Assembly: GCF_004027225.2 (NCBI RefSeq)
Contig: NC_044278.2
Location: 61,888,243-61,952,242 of the forward strand
DNA: 64,000 bases
Direction: 5' to 3'
From: Strigops habroptila
Taxonomy: Eukaryota > Chordata > Aves > Psittaciformes > Psittacidae
Shown here piece after piece: positions 36,270 through 50,067 of this stretch. Made by a program: the position numbers and the translations under genes. The stretch's first letter is position 1; every line of letters starts with the position of its first letter. The notes under the pieces were generated by a model. That model saw only the letters and a list, made by a program, of their open reading frames with translations. It was not told the origin of the DNA and searched no databases.

Positions 36270-37561
36270 GAATGCTGCCAGGCCCAGCAGAACTTACTTA
36301 CATTCTGCTGCAGGCTTAGTCCTACCTCACTTGGTCGTTTGCATTCCCCTTCCTGTGCCCATGATTTCACAGCGCAGTAAATCCAGCATTAGGGCTCTTA
36401 GGTCAAAATTGCTGCTGCTACACAACGTAAAGTGCTGATTTACGCTAAACTTCTGCTGCTGAGTCACATTTTCACAGCTAATTTGTTGTACTAGCAAGGT
36501 TGGAGGGGGTTTTTTTATAGGAAATCTAGTATCATCTGTTTGTGCCACTTGAACTTTACCCTAGATCACTCATCATCTGCTACAGCCTACAGCCAGTCTA
36601 GAGGCAGCACAAATCCCAAGTCACCCTCTTCCTGACCCCGTGGTGTTGGGACCATGTGCCATTGCCTGATCCACATGATCTTTGGTCTGACGTGTTCAAT
36701 GCCAGATTATGACACCACATTTCCTGCTGCATGTGCATACCTCGAGACTGAGTGCCTTTCAGTAACAAGTGTGCTGTCCTGGCTTTTCATTGCACTTCCC
36801 TGGAAGGTTTTGGAGCAAACCAGTTCATCCCAACAGCATGGAGAAGGGAATGCTGTAACCAAAGCAGGATGTGGGGCTACTGTAACTAGACCTGGGGAAA
36901 GCCTTCCTCTCCATTTCCCCTCCCCTTGGACTTATTTTAATATCTTCGTTATGCTAAATTGCCACGTAACTTCACTGAAGTCCAGAGACCCTGTGAAACC
37001 CACCTTGCAGTGGCTCCTACAGCCTGTCCTGGCTGAACTGCCCTGCCTTACTGAAGGATGGAGCTGGAGACACCAGGGTTTGGCAGCTGTCCACAAGCCA
37101 CAAGCAATTTGGGTGCAGTTAGACAAGATAGCTTACCTGCTCCAACAGCTCCTTGTTTCCAAAGGAGAGACCTGCCCCTTGCTTTCCCAATCCCTGTTCT
37201 TCCCCAGCATAAAATCCCTTCCTTTGTGACTATCCTCCCCTTTAGTGAATGGATCCAGTTCCCTGCTACAGACCCAGCAGTGATTCACTTTTCCTTTGTA
37301 GAGTTAGTTTTCTGATATCTTAATGAGGTAACTGGGAAGCACCAGTGCCTGGCCAAACAACATGGCAGTAGCAAATACTTGAGAGACTGGGAAAGAAGGG
37401 AGCAGTGGGACTAGTGCAGTACCATCTTCCTCAACACATTTAGCCTGAGCTGTCTAACTGCACTTTCACCATGCTCCACCAGCAGCACTACTTCCTAAAA
37501 TCACTGTGTCAGAAATACCAGGGGCTCTCATGCTATGTGTTAAATATGGGCTAGTTATTAG

Positions 37562-37600
37562 TCTGCTCTGATGAGTGCTTATAATAGAGCTGGGAGGTCT
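37562..37600 (+). repeat. 39-bp direct repeat, copy 2
   Basis: Second copy, 1331 bp downstream of the first and in the same orientation. The pair may be the remnant of a tandem duplication or of two insertions of one short element. Confidence 0.75.
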
Positions 37601-40600
37601 AATCCAGGATGTAACCCTGCATCTTGGAAAGGTGAGAGAAACACAAGTTTGTGATCATTTGTCTGTGCTTGTCCTTGTCCTGGGACCTGTGCCACAGGTG
37701 AAGGAACCATGTTAAATTTTTAATTAGCATGTTTTTCCAAGCAGCAGTATAGAAATTTTGAATGCACTGTCATTGCTCAAGACATAGCTTCTTTCTGCCA
37801 GTGGGGCCCTGGATATAACAGAAGACCATTATGGTCCCTATCGCTCTATCTGACCCTTGTCCAAAGCTATCTCACTGGAAATCCAGGAAGGACAGATTTC
37901 TTAATTTCCATGGCGATGCAAGAGCCTGTACCAGAGATCTACAGCCACATGCTGGGAGACAGCTTTTTGTCAGATTATTTCTGACTCTTCGATTACCACA
38001 CATGAGCTGGACAATCTGGCAGCCACTTTAATACCCAGGCAAAAAGGAAAATAACACAACTGCCCTTCAAAACTACAGCAATCCCTTTGGCACTGCCAAG
38101 TTTTCCAGAGGTGCTTTGATGGAGTTTTACCCTTCTTTAGAGTACCCTAAACTTGGCCTGAATGCAGGGGCCATTGCCTCCAGGGTCACCATGACACTGC
38201 TGCACAGGCTGGGTTTCGGCTGGCCATGGGGCCCACAGGCTCTTACACCGACACACCACCACCACCAAGGGTCAGGTGCCAGAGGCTGACCTGTTACCAA
38301 CCTGTGGAGATCACTTTGAATTAAGTTGGGTCCCCCTGCCCCCTTTCCCTCTGTAAGGAAGCTGGCTTGAGGGGTAGTTGCCCCCCTCCCTGGTCTTCAC
38401 TCAAAACTGCAGTTGGGGAGGTATCTACCCAAAGTTTCCTCCAAGGTTAGTTAATATTTTACCCCCTTTTTTTGCAAACTTTTGGCAGATCTCTGCCGCC
38501 TTTCCTGCAAAACTGCCTTGAGAGAGCCAGGTGTTTTCCTCTTCAGTTACAGGCATGCCAGTGCCCTACAATCTCTGGTGCCAGGTGAACGTTTACCTCA
38601 TGGCCATGAAATGGCAAAAGCAATTAATGCAGACGTTAAAAAAGACCAAAGCACTCCTCCTTGAACTTATTTCAGAGGGTGCCTGCCCCAGTGAGGAGTT
38701 ACCTCCACTGAAGCAGGCCATACCTCGTGCAACTAGGCAGGCCATGGGGCTCCCCGTAGCTCCTTCCATCTACAGTCTCAGAAGATAACCACCAAACACA
38801 TGGTACTGTAGACTTAGCAGTAGAGTCTATCTACTCCAGCCCAGCCTCCTGCTAATGGTCCAGGGGCCTTTGACAGCACACGTTCTTCTAGGTCATGTAA
38901 CAAGGTAGGTCCTCGCTTGGCAAATTGCTTTTGAAGGTCCCAAAAGAGAACTAGGAATGCTTATCAAAATCACTTTCTACTTGGAATGAGGCAGTTCAAT
39001 TTACTTGATTACTGCTCTCCCTGATACACTGCTTGCAATGTGAAGCCTCCCCTCCAGATAAAAATAGATCGCAAAGGTAGGAAGTACTTGGAGAGTCCTA
39101 ATCATCAGGATGAAAGCCAGGAGAAACAGATTGCCCCCTGTCTACTACTAACATAATTAAGGAGAAGTTTTACTCTGATTTGCGTGGGTTTTAGTTCTCC
39201 TCGCCTGGCAGACTTCATAGCTAGATCTTCTTTGCTTCAGGGATGTCGCTGTAGAGTGGCAGGGACACTTCGGTCCTGCACCAAGAATACAGCACAGCCT
39301 TATTGATCTCAACAGCACTGCATGATCAATTTAGGTAGTGAAGACCTAAGTCTTAGAGCTAGGCTTGATATCTCTGCCACATTTTCTTGTCCTGCTAGCA
39401 AGCTTTATTGTGGCGTACATCCTTAGCTTTTCCCCATATTGAGATTGTAAAATAAAATTATAGAAGTCTGAGATATTTTGTTGCTTTTTCCAAGGACTTG
39501 ACATCACCTGCTAGCCCCATCAATCTCTTCTTTTTTTTGTCAAAGCAAGAGAAGTGAAAAGAAAGAATAACAGCCGGCAGCAGGTACCAAGCACCTCTGC
39601 TAAATACCCCCAGATTTGCACATATCCTGAGGTGCATAGAGAAGTGCTGCATAGGCATATACTAGTTCCTACAGGTCTGCTTGCCACTCTTTTACTCATC
39701 CACTCCTAGCACTTTATATGGGCGAATTTTAGTGCACATGAAAGCAGTGATTTTGGCTAATTCACTGTTTGCAAAACATGTTGGCATCGTCACAAGAAGG
39801 GCACCTGGGAAGGCCTGCGAACAACTTTGCCAGCTTTCTGTCAACACAGGAGGGCCACAGGAAAGGTAGTGTTGGTTTTACTAGACATCTTGCACAGACA
39901 TGTTCTTATTTCAATCGTGGCAAGAAAGCTGGATCACCCCTTGAAACAATTCTCCACAGCTAGTCAACAGAGCAGCATTTAGGGGCCCCACCGCCTAAGC
40001 TTCATGTTCACAAACACTTTAACTTAGGTCTGGGTCTGGTCCTTTACACCCACAGGCGGGGTGAAATGAGGAAAACAGCAAAAACCTCAGAGTCCTCTGC
40101 AGAGGGACTCTTAAAACACAGCCAACCAAAACACAGCCAGAAAACATCCAGCTCCCATCAGTGCGCATCGCATGCAGGTGAGGCCTCCTATTCTGATTGA
40201 ACTTCAGTTGCCATCTGCCACTTTTCTCCTCCACCCTCTTCTCTGTCTGAGAAGACAGCCCCCTCAGCAGTCTGAGCAGACAGCCCCCTTGGAGCAGCGC
40301 AGGCAGGGGGGGAGGATGTGTGAGGGACAGAGTTCAGTGCTCCAGACTTTTCTGCTGGAAGCTTTTCCACCTGCCCCAAGGTGCCCTGAAGTCCCCATCT
40401 GCTCCAGGCTGAGCAAAAAAGCGAATTACAACTGAAACAGTTCCTGAAGGATATGGCTGAATGTATCTTTGGCACCTTTCACCTATTTGGCTGGCTGGCT
40501 CCTTGTGACGGGTCCATGGCACAAGCCCAAACCTGACTCAGAACTACTCCAAAAAATACCAAGAGGTTTTGTTAGCCTATGAAAAGGGAACATCAGTTGG

Positions 40601-41547
40601 ACACTGGGAGTTTTGCAAATGGGTAGCTGGCCTCTGAAACAGAGATGGGAATCACTCACCTTGCCGTCAAATAGAGCCGGGGGGAAGAAAGTGATTGCCT
40701 TTAACCCTCCCTGTGGGCACATAGCAAATGGGGAAGTCATCTAACCACCTGCAGAAGTTTTAGTAAAATAACTTACAGTGAAGGTTTAAAAGCTTGCTGC
40801 TTTCTGTCTTTTTCTGTCTTTCTTTCTTCTGTCTTCTGGGGCTGCGGCTGCCTGACTCCAAGGAAAAGGTGTCTGGTTGGTACTGACACTGACTGCTATT
40901 TATTGCCAAGAAGAGGTGCTTGCCATCCCACAAAGGGAAAGCTGAAATCTTAGTGCTGGCAGTAAAAAATTGGAGGAAGGAATTATTTTACCACACATGA
41001 TGAATGGGAAAATGAGAAGGAAGTTGCCTCCCTCAGCTCTGGAGCTGAATCCCTAAGCAGATCGGCATGCAGGCGTTTCTGGCCAGTGACTGAGTCACTT
41101 CAGAAGTCACAGATTTGCTGGTACATGCCCATAGCAAACATCCACAATCTGATGGTAACTACTGGGCCATCTATGGAATGGTAGGTGAGGACCTACATAA
41201 TCCAGCTGTGCCATACTGAGATTGCTAGCTAATTAAAAATGGAAGCTTAACCCCAGATCTGCATGATAGTGTCAAATGAGGATATTGCTGGCATTAGATT
41301 GCTTTCCTCTCAGCATCCCATCCCTTCCAGATGGAAATTATTTGTACTTGGATATGCACAAAGTCTTTAATTAGCATGCTCAGAGGTTCGTAGATGAAAA
41401 GTTGTACACAAGGCGAAAATAGTAACAATTATTATTCCTATGGTGATATTTTCCATTACTGTTTAAAAATATGAATAAATAATATGCTAAATATGGGTAC
41501 TTATTACTTCCTCTATTTAACTCTTCATTATTTTAATTCTTTGCAAT

Positions 41548-41582
41548 TTTTTCTTTTTTTTTCTTTTTTTTTCTTTTTTTTT
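41548..41582. repeat. T-rich tract with regularly spaced C
   Basis: Runs of eight or nine T are separated by single C about every ten bases, close to one helical turn. It is a simple repeat and would be intrinsically bent or stiff DNA. Confidence 0.65.
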
Positions 41583-44500
41583 AACTTCTTTTGCTTTAGT
41601 TCCTTGATTTCCTCATCATGAGCTACACCCCGTTGGGCTGTGATACACAGAAAAGGAGATAGCTGCTACCCCAGACCATTACAGCTTGATTGCAGTACAA
41701 GAGATGAGATAGATAGTGATCAAGTGCTGAGGCAGAACTAGTCAGAAGGATCTTAAAGAGAGGGTGTAAGGAAAATCAGGTCACTTTGACAATGCCTGCA
41801 GGGAATGGCTTTCTGAGTGAAAGGGGAAAAGTCTCAGTACTCCTCTTCAAGGTCCTCCATGAGCAGAGCCACATTCGTTGCTGCTGCAGAGGGTCACATT
41901 TGCAATGCAGAATAGACACATATGCCTTGTGAAATGCTGTTTAGCTACCCTTCGCATAGAAAAAAGTCATAGAAACTGAGAGGTGTTCATTGTTTCCACC
42001 GATCCTCAACATTTGTGGTCAAAGGACCACAGAAGATCATTTGTACAGCAATGCCAGAAAGATTTGTATTTACAGCCACAAAAAAAGGCCAAAGTCTGAA
42101 GGTTTGTCTCTCACTGCTACTTCTTTTTGTTGTTGTTTGCTCATATAAGTGAGTAGCTCCATGGACAATTGTTACAAATATCATTCTGCAGCCTTTTCCT
42201 AGATCACCTTCTCATGTTTCATGGAGCCAGTCACAGACTGGGAACACCAATTTTGCCTATCCTTGTGCCTGGAAACAGGGTCAACTGTACTTTAAATACT
42301 GGTTCAGATGTTACGCAGATACAAGCCTGAACAGCTAGCAGCCAGGCTGGGCTACTGCCAACAGTGACAGCGCAAGGAGAAGGGGAAGAGCAGGAAAATG
42401 ATGAGTTCTGACAAAGTCTGCTTAATCAAACTACAGCCCAATGGCTAGACTGCTCCATGAGCAAGTGGCATGGCAACAGGCCAAGACAGGCATCTTTGCA
42501 GAAGACAGGCTGTTCACACAGAAAGGTGTTCACGCAGTGATCGTTCAAACCAATTCCCACTCACTGTACTTTTCTGTTCTGTGTAATTGTGCAGCAGGGA
42601 ACTATATCTCAGGTTATTTACTGCTTTGTATTAAAAAGAGTAGGATTAAGGTTACAAAAGTTAGGAGGTACTATTTCAAAACAAGTCACTAATGGTGCAA
42701 GAAGGAAATGTAATGAAACATGTTAGAGGCGTCATATGTTTTCTTGAAAGATCAATGTGTTTTGGCCATGTTTTCTGTGTGAAGAAAGTGTTGAGGCATC
42801 AACAATCTTTTATTTTGCTAATTTTTACATTGTGTATGTCCTACAATGAAAACATTGATTCCTTCTAAAGAACATTATATTCTTTCCATAGTACATCCTG
42901 TGACTCAGATATAGAAAATCTGTTGCTAAACCCTGCTGTCTATGCTATCTGCCAGTGTATTGAAAATGAGTAACCCTCAGAGGCAGAACAAACACCCTTA
43001 AAAAAGGAAAAAGGCCCCTCCTTTCACAAGAATGGAAAGTTCGATAATGAACAAACAGTATTTAATGGACTTCATCCTTGTAGGCACAAGGCTTATTCAT
43101 AAGAAAAGAAAAACAGAGACATCCCAAGAGAGATACAACTGATACTAAGGGCATCAGCTTTTTGAAAGTCAGGCTGGCATGCCAGACTACTTTGGCACTA
43201 GACAGATGTCCTGCTTGTGAAGATGACATAAGGTAACTCCAATGTTTCAAAGCTACAATACTACTCATATATTAATATTACTAACCAGACACAAAAATAA
43301 ATTATTTCTCTCCCTCTTTAGGAGGTTTGTACTTTTTAGAGGTTCCAGTACTGACAAAGACAAAACTCTGCCCCTTCCAGTGAAGGTGAAGACCTTTGAC
43401 AAGTAGTAATGGTTTGCTACCCACAGCTGGAGAACACAACTGATGATTGTCTTTCTAAGGGTGTGTCTTCCTTGTAGGCACACACAACTATGATGCCATT
43501 ATCAAAGGTATTTTAATCTGTAGCTTTTAGTTGCTTTTAAATAACCCTGTTTGTTTTAGTGTAACACCATCCTCCCAACAAGCTGTCAGGCCAAGCGCCT
43601 GTTTTGTCTACCCATCTCACCCTATACAGTCAGCTCTGTGCCTTCAAGTCTCTCTTCCATGTCTCTTTGTCAGCTCAGCACCTCTTAGTTTCTCATCCTC
43701 ATCTGTCTTCTCAACACAGTCTAAAAGAACGTAGTAAATGCTGCAGGAAAATAGGATGTGTAGCAGGTCATTACTGGTAGAACAAGAACTTGGGATTTTT
43801 TTGGTAGGACAAGAATTACAACCAAATCCCACTTCCCCTACATTGTACACATGGTTAATATCAAAGGACATAGAATAACATGTTAAACATTTTGTTCGCT
43901 TGTATATCACACATATCAGTCTTCTTCAGGCATGTTTCTGGAGCAGATTGGGCTGCAATCCCAATGCATGAGAGAAGACACACTTTGGAGGGAAAGAGAG
44001 CCTTTCAGCAAAGTGAACAAAGACAGACAAATCAGGTTTGAGATTCAAACACATAGCTGATCAGCCTGCTCGGTGGTAGGTAAAGAGGTTGAGAGGTGAG
44101 GAGCTTGGCAGGAGCCTGGATAGTACTGAAGATCAAAGCACAGTGTTTCCCTTGGTGCAAGTCAGCATACGGCCTTGCCATCTGGCCCTGAACTACTGTC
44201 ACAGGACAGTTGAGTCATGTTTGAATATGGACTTAACTGGCATGCTGCTACTAGGGCTAAACCATAAAACTGTATTTCTTGCTGAAATGAATGCTAACCC
44301 TCACTGGCTGAACAAAACAGACTTTTTTCTTCCCAAGGAAAACTCCCAGCACTTTCCACACTCTGAGCCTAACCTTTGAGATTGACAGCTCCTGGGAGAG
44401 GAGTCATCAAGCAGATGACACATTCGAGTAGTGCTTCACTTCTTTAGGCAATGTGCTTGCAGAGATAGACAGGCCCAACGAAGCCACCTAGCAGAGGCTA

Positions 44501-47450
44501 TTTTTTGTAGGAAAAGCTAATGACGTATTGCAGTGGTAAGGAACAGTGTTGCAGACATGTAATAAAAAATATGGTGCATCCTGCAAAAATAATTCTGAGT
44601 CCCTGAAATAGAGCACCAGGATGTACTGCCAGTAATTCATGTACCCATCACATTTGTTAAGAGGCAAGACGACATAGCCTGAAACTACACACACACACAT
44701 AGTCTTTCATCACTCATAATGCTATAAGCATGGGCAGGTTACATGTGGGTGAGAGAGAATGATGCTGGGGTGGGTGGAATCGAATGAAAATGCAGAGATG
44801 CTTCAAAACGTAGATCTCCTTTCATGTCTTCAGAGAAATACAAGATTTATTTCTGAATATAGAGAGGTGGATGCATCTTGCTCAAGTACAGCTTTCTGAG
44901 AGCTTGATGATCTGATCCAAAAATGGTTGCTTAGGCTTCCTCTATGGAGGTGGGTGTCTGAAAGAAGAGAGATTAAACACCTTCTGGAGATGCCTACATG
45001 TGGCTCTTTTTTCCTAACAGAGTGAGTCCAGGGCCTGGGCTAGGATGATGCAGCTAGCATTTAGACGGCCGTACTTGGATAATGTATCCCACAAAGAACA
45101 ATTAATTGCTGTGGCATGTGCTCAGAGCAAAGCACCATATCCCAGCTTCTTTTCTTTTAGGCGAATAGTCCTGTGACTGCAAGAAATTCATTAAGAGCTC
45201 TCCAGGAGCAGGATCTGTTGGGAACTGGGTGTTACTGCTCCAGAGAGAGAGTGGCATCCAGCTAATCCCTCTGTGAGGTGCCAGCTCCCACTGAGTTCAA
45301 GAAACACTCATTTCGACATACATGCTTTGAGTGGGTGACCCAACCACAAATATCTGCTCTGGAAGGTAAATGGAGGGGAGGCTTCTTGGGGCAGCACAGG
45401 GCAAACCTTCATCTGCGGAAAAACGATGGGAGAGACATGATGTGAAAAAGACTCATGGGAATGATGCTCTCCGCATCTCTGCTGTCAGCCTGGGCTTTTC
45501 TGCTCTCTCAGTAGAATGAATCACTACAGCAGCTTGGTGAAGCAGCAAGCCGTGAACACATTTCCTTGTGTTATCTAATGGTGATACACTGAGGATGTGG
45601 TTAATTAGGGAATCATCCTCACCCTGGCAGACTTTCTCAAATGGAAACAGGCTTTGAGGTTTGCTGATTCCTAGGGTGAAGCTGCTGAGTTGATAGCCAC
45701 AGAAGCTTTTAAATGTACGTACTCCCCTGCAGGTCACCTGTTAAGTAGCAATAGCCACAAATATGTAAAAAATGTAAAAAATGCCAAAGATAAAAAAATC
45801 CAACCCAGGTGGGGTTTTTTCAAATTTCCTTTTATGAGGGTTTGGAGACTCTGTGCTGTTAACTCCTCCGAGACCATAATGAAGCTACGGATACTCATGT
45901 CAAACAACTATGGATGGGGGATGAAAGTAATTTCCTGCCCCGGGCGGCAACGAACCCACATGCCATCAGAGTGTAAGCTGTTTTTGTAAGCATATGCAGC
46001 CATGGCTTGTCTTCGCTGTGAACAGTACCCTTGTTTCTGACTCTGGAAGAGGATGTTCTCCCTGTTCATCCTTGCAGGAAGGGGATTTTTGTGTTTGTTT
46101 GTTTTGCTTTTTCCAGTGCATTTCAAGATCACAGATGTATTTCTATGGGGAAAAAAAGGAACACAGTTTAGAGAAACATCACTAAACCTAATTACTGTAG
46201 ATGATGGTTGATAGCTCTAGCTGGAAAAATACCTTGGTTTCAATTGTTTATCACTTTGAACAGATGGTCTGACATCTTCCATTCTCTGACTTCAGTTTGA
46301 CTTAGTCAGGTGCTTTGGGCAGGGGGGAAGGGTGTTTCTTTTCATGTCAGCTGTGGGAGATCAGGCACTGCAGAATAACACCAAAGCACAAAGTATTGTT
46401 TTTCACATTAAAAACTATGTAAAGGTTGCAATGTCATCATCCTTGGGAGGAAAGAATTGCAGTTTGACATGAAATGTGCTTTTTCCTATTTCCAGGTTAC
46501 TGATGTCTGAAAAAATGTATGTTGCATATGCTCAGAAAAGATATGCTATCGACTTCTATTTCCTGAAAACACGGTCTGGCTTGGAGCTGAGTAGGCTCTT
46601 CTCTCTAAATGCAGTTTCTTTACTCTCTTGACCATCCAAGGTGCAGGCAGAGGAAGTGAGACTAGGAAGCCTCATCTGTGTTTTCAGTCCCCAAAAGAAT
46701 TTGAGAATGAACCCTTCCCATCAAGCTTACTTTGGGTTTCTGTCTTTGATTTGCCAAATAGTGCCAAATGGTCCCAAATGCGGCATCTGTAACATCTCAA
46801 GTAGGACACCCAAAATAATCACATGCACAACACGGACACTTCTGATATGGGTCTTAATTCATGGGAAGATGATGCCACCTTCCTGGCTTGCATAAGCCAT
46901 CACATGGATGTTGATATAAGCCACGTAGAAAGTCTTCTGAGAAAATAACTTTCTCCTCTGAAAAAGACTTGAGGGATGTTCAATAAATATGGCTTGAGAC
47001 CCCACAGAGGAAAAAACAAATTATTGCACAGCTGACAGTGAGTGTTACCTGCGCAGGGACTGTTTGCTATCCACTTGCACTGAAAGACAGTCCTGCAGAA
47101 GAAAGTGTAATGTGTAAGACATGCTTGCCACCCAGCTCTGATTTTCCTCCTCCACCAAACTACCCTGGCCAGAAAGACAAAAGTTCTATCCCTGGCATGT
47201 TACCCTGCTACAGCTAGATTGGTACGTTTGCCACTCAGAAAGCAAAAAAAAATCCAACAGAACTCAGATGGATTTTGGCCTAATATCCAAAATATTGGAC
47301 TGGGAAGTCATGATAAAATTTTCAAAGGGCTGAAGTACCATTGGTTTTGGTAGTTTCGGTTATGGCCTTGGGAAGTGTCAGCCTCATTTACAACACTGCT
47401 CTGGTGTGATCCCTTCCCTGTTCCTGCCTTCTCTGCAGCAGGAGCTGGCA

Positions 47451-47636
47451 TGAAGGTGGTGAGGCACTGGAACAGGTTGCCTGAAGAAGTGGTAGATGCT
47501 CCACCCCTGACAGTGTTCAAGGCCAGGTTGGACAGAGCCTTGGGCAACATGGTCTAGTGTGATGCAGTGGGGCTGGAACTAGATGATCTTAAGGTCCTTT
47601 CCAACCCAAACCATTTGTGATTCTATGATTCTATGA
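47451..47636 (+). mobile_element. CR1 non-LTR retroposon, 3' fragment
   Basis: Sequence typical of avian CR1 3' ends: GGTGGTGAGGCACTGGAACA, then GTGTTCAAGGCCAGGTTGGA, GGAACTAGATGATCTTAAGG, TCCAACCCAAACCAT and a terminal ATTCTATGATTCTATGA. It is 5' truncated, lacks the reverse transcriptase region and has several differences from young copies as remembered, so it is dead. The upstream limit is judged by eye. Confidence 0.88.
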
Positions 47637-50067
47637 CTGTCCCAGTGGTGATCCTTGGGAGTGCTGGTTAAAAGAGAACCAGGTACCTTACATACATGAA
47701 ACTCACCTGCTGATATATCCCTGTCTAACAGCAACGGCAAATCCCTGCTGCCTCAAGTGCCTACCACTGCAGTGGGGAAGGAGACTACATTTATGAGTGA
47801 AGAGATACAAGGGCTTGCCCCAACAAAACCAAACCAAACAAGCAAACAAAAACAACAAACAAAACCAACACATTAAAGCAACAATACTAGCTATTTAGTA
47901 ATAATTGTGCTGCAATGGCTGGAATGCAACAAAAAGATCTATCTAAAATCTACCAGGGAGTTGTACTGTAAAAGAAAACTGTCAACATCTATCTGGTTGA
48001 AATAAGAGTAAATGCATCGCTTCCTTTACCTCCATAATAAACGTTGCCCTGCTGTATATGGATGGCATACAATACATATTTGTTAATACATAGTTGTGCC
48101 TCATTTTTTTAATATCCAACCAATGAGAAAGCTTTCTGGTCTATTAATGAACTTTAATTCCAGTAAGTTTGTTGTTTGAGTTAACACAGAAGAAGAGTAC
48201 AGTATCCACAAAAATATGTCTCACTCATGTGGCCAAGGGAGCATGTGTCTCCCCCTGGGTAAGGTGGTATTTCGTTCTACCTGAATTTTCATGCTCTGTG
48301 GCCATCAGCTCACATATGTAATTGCCAGCCTATTGGCATGGAGCCCTTTCAGGAATATGGGCTTGAGCTGAAGCTCAGGAAAAAATCACCACACCACTGT
48401 TTTCAACAGTACTTGTGCAGAAATGAACACCAGAAAACGGTCTCACTCACCTCCCAGTACTGCAGCTTCTTAACTCCCCGAAGCAGTGACAGGCTGTTTG
48501 CTTCTCTTTTGTATATGGCTGTAAAGGCTGAAGCATCTTTAATGTGTTTATTGGTTTTTGGTTGTTGGCTTTTTTAATTTTAATTTTTTTATTTATACTG
48601 CCTGTGGCACCTGTGGCAATTGGACTGGAATGATTGCAGAGATGTGCAGAGGAACCAGCTCCCTGGCTGGAAGCCAGACAACTTACGTCCTCTCTGGTTG
48701 CTGGATTGCAAGTATCAGGGAAATGATGGAGTTTCTAAGAACTGCTGAGGTCAACAGCTGAAATCTGGTGTTTGTTGGGTTTTCAAATATTTCCCTCCAG
48801 GCCACAGACAAAAGTTGCCAAGATAGATTGAAGAGCATTATAAGAGAATATCATGTTGAGTACTAAAAGCCCAGCTCCACAGGTGGAAGAGGCCCTCCCT
48901 GCAGCATGGCAGCAGTGGGGAAGAGCAGGAAGGGAAGAAAATAGCTGGACTAGATGCAAGTGTTCCTACCAGAGCATGATGGGCAGGAGCAAGGACTGTA
49001 TCACCAAGGCAGGAGTTGTTCTGCATCAAAGCCAAAGAAAGAAGGGCTAGTTTTCCCATTTCTTCCTACGCGTAGCCAAAATCTCTCAGGAACTCCTTCA
49101 AGATTTCATCCTCAAACCTACAAAATATGATCACTGGTGATTTAATGGGATTTCCAGCATTGGGAAAATGACACCAAAAAGATTTTTTTTGAAAGTCAGT
49201 ATTATTAAACCACGATTTGAATTTAAGGCAGAAAAGTAATTCAAACGCAAACACTGTTTCCTTGGCAAATCCTACTCAGAAATCTTTTCTTAGTATAAGC
49301 TAAAAATACATGTTAAATCCTCTCCTGTTTAGAGCAAAGCCATTTTAGAAGCTGTTACTGTACAGACTACATCCAAACAGCACTTAAAATATGGCAGAAG
49401 CTTTATTATCTATCTATTAGCTTAACTTAACATTAAAGTGAAAAGACATCCAAGGGTTACAGAAGCTCTCTCGTCTGTTGAAGTTCTCTCTCCTCTTTCT
49501 TGAACAAGATCATCTGTGGGCAAACCAGGGCCTGAAGAGTCACCATCAAAATCAGTGGCAGTTTGGTTCCTGTCCTCACCGCTAATCATGCCGAACCTTG
49601 ACACCTCACTTTTCTTGCCAATAGCACGTTAGGGTGGTAGGACAAACCCACGTGGGTTCATCAATTACCTGTCAAGGAAAAAATTCTGTAATCAGTTAAT
49701 CCAAACTCCTACAAAACAGAAGCTCTAGGAATGTCCTGAAAGTTTCTGTTTGAGTTAAAGTTACTCCTTGAAACCAGAGTTCATGCAGGGTGTCTTTTGG
49801 TTTTGAGAGGTGGGATTTTTTTAACCACAACAGCTTGTTATAAGAGAAAAAAAAAGGTTGGAGGAAGACTTGCTTTTAAATGTGTCAGCGGCAATAAAAG
49901 CATTTGCATTTGTTCCAGTAAATTTAGCATCCAAAGTGAAGCTCTAATCCTATATATTTTTCCATGGTGAACTCACATGGTCTCTATTTTGAATGAAAAA
50001 AAAAAAAAGAGAAAACATTTCAAGAAACTAACTTCCAATGTTAATGTGCTTTAAGTTTTAACTGAGA
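47637..50067. other. Intergenic, no gene recognised
   Basis: Nothing recognisable beyond an A-rich (AAAC)n-like stretch at 47822-47871 and a poly-A run just before the polypyrimidine tract (49998-50009). Confidence 0.6.
47822..47871. repeat. A-rich (AAAC)n-like low-complexity tract
   Basis: About 50 bases of AAAC, AAACC and AACAA units. It lies about 190 bp after the CR1 fragment but is not part of it. Confidence 0.6.

Larger units (their letters stand above)
36270..47450. other. Intergenic, no gene recognised
   Basis: No family could be assigned. A plus-strand open frame of 191 codons at 36654-37229 is the longest. It lacks conserved motifs and is probably chance in a less AT-rich patch. 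A (T8-9 C)n tract lies at 41548-41582. Confidence 0.55.

Noticed and set aside
36654..37229. 191-codon plus-strand frame as a gene
   Set aside because: No motif, no conserved block, no plausible promoter or splice context. Composition looks like random translation.
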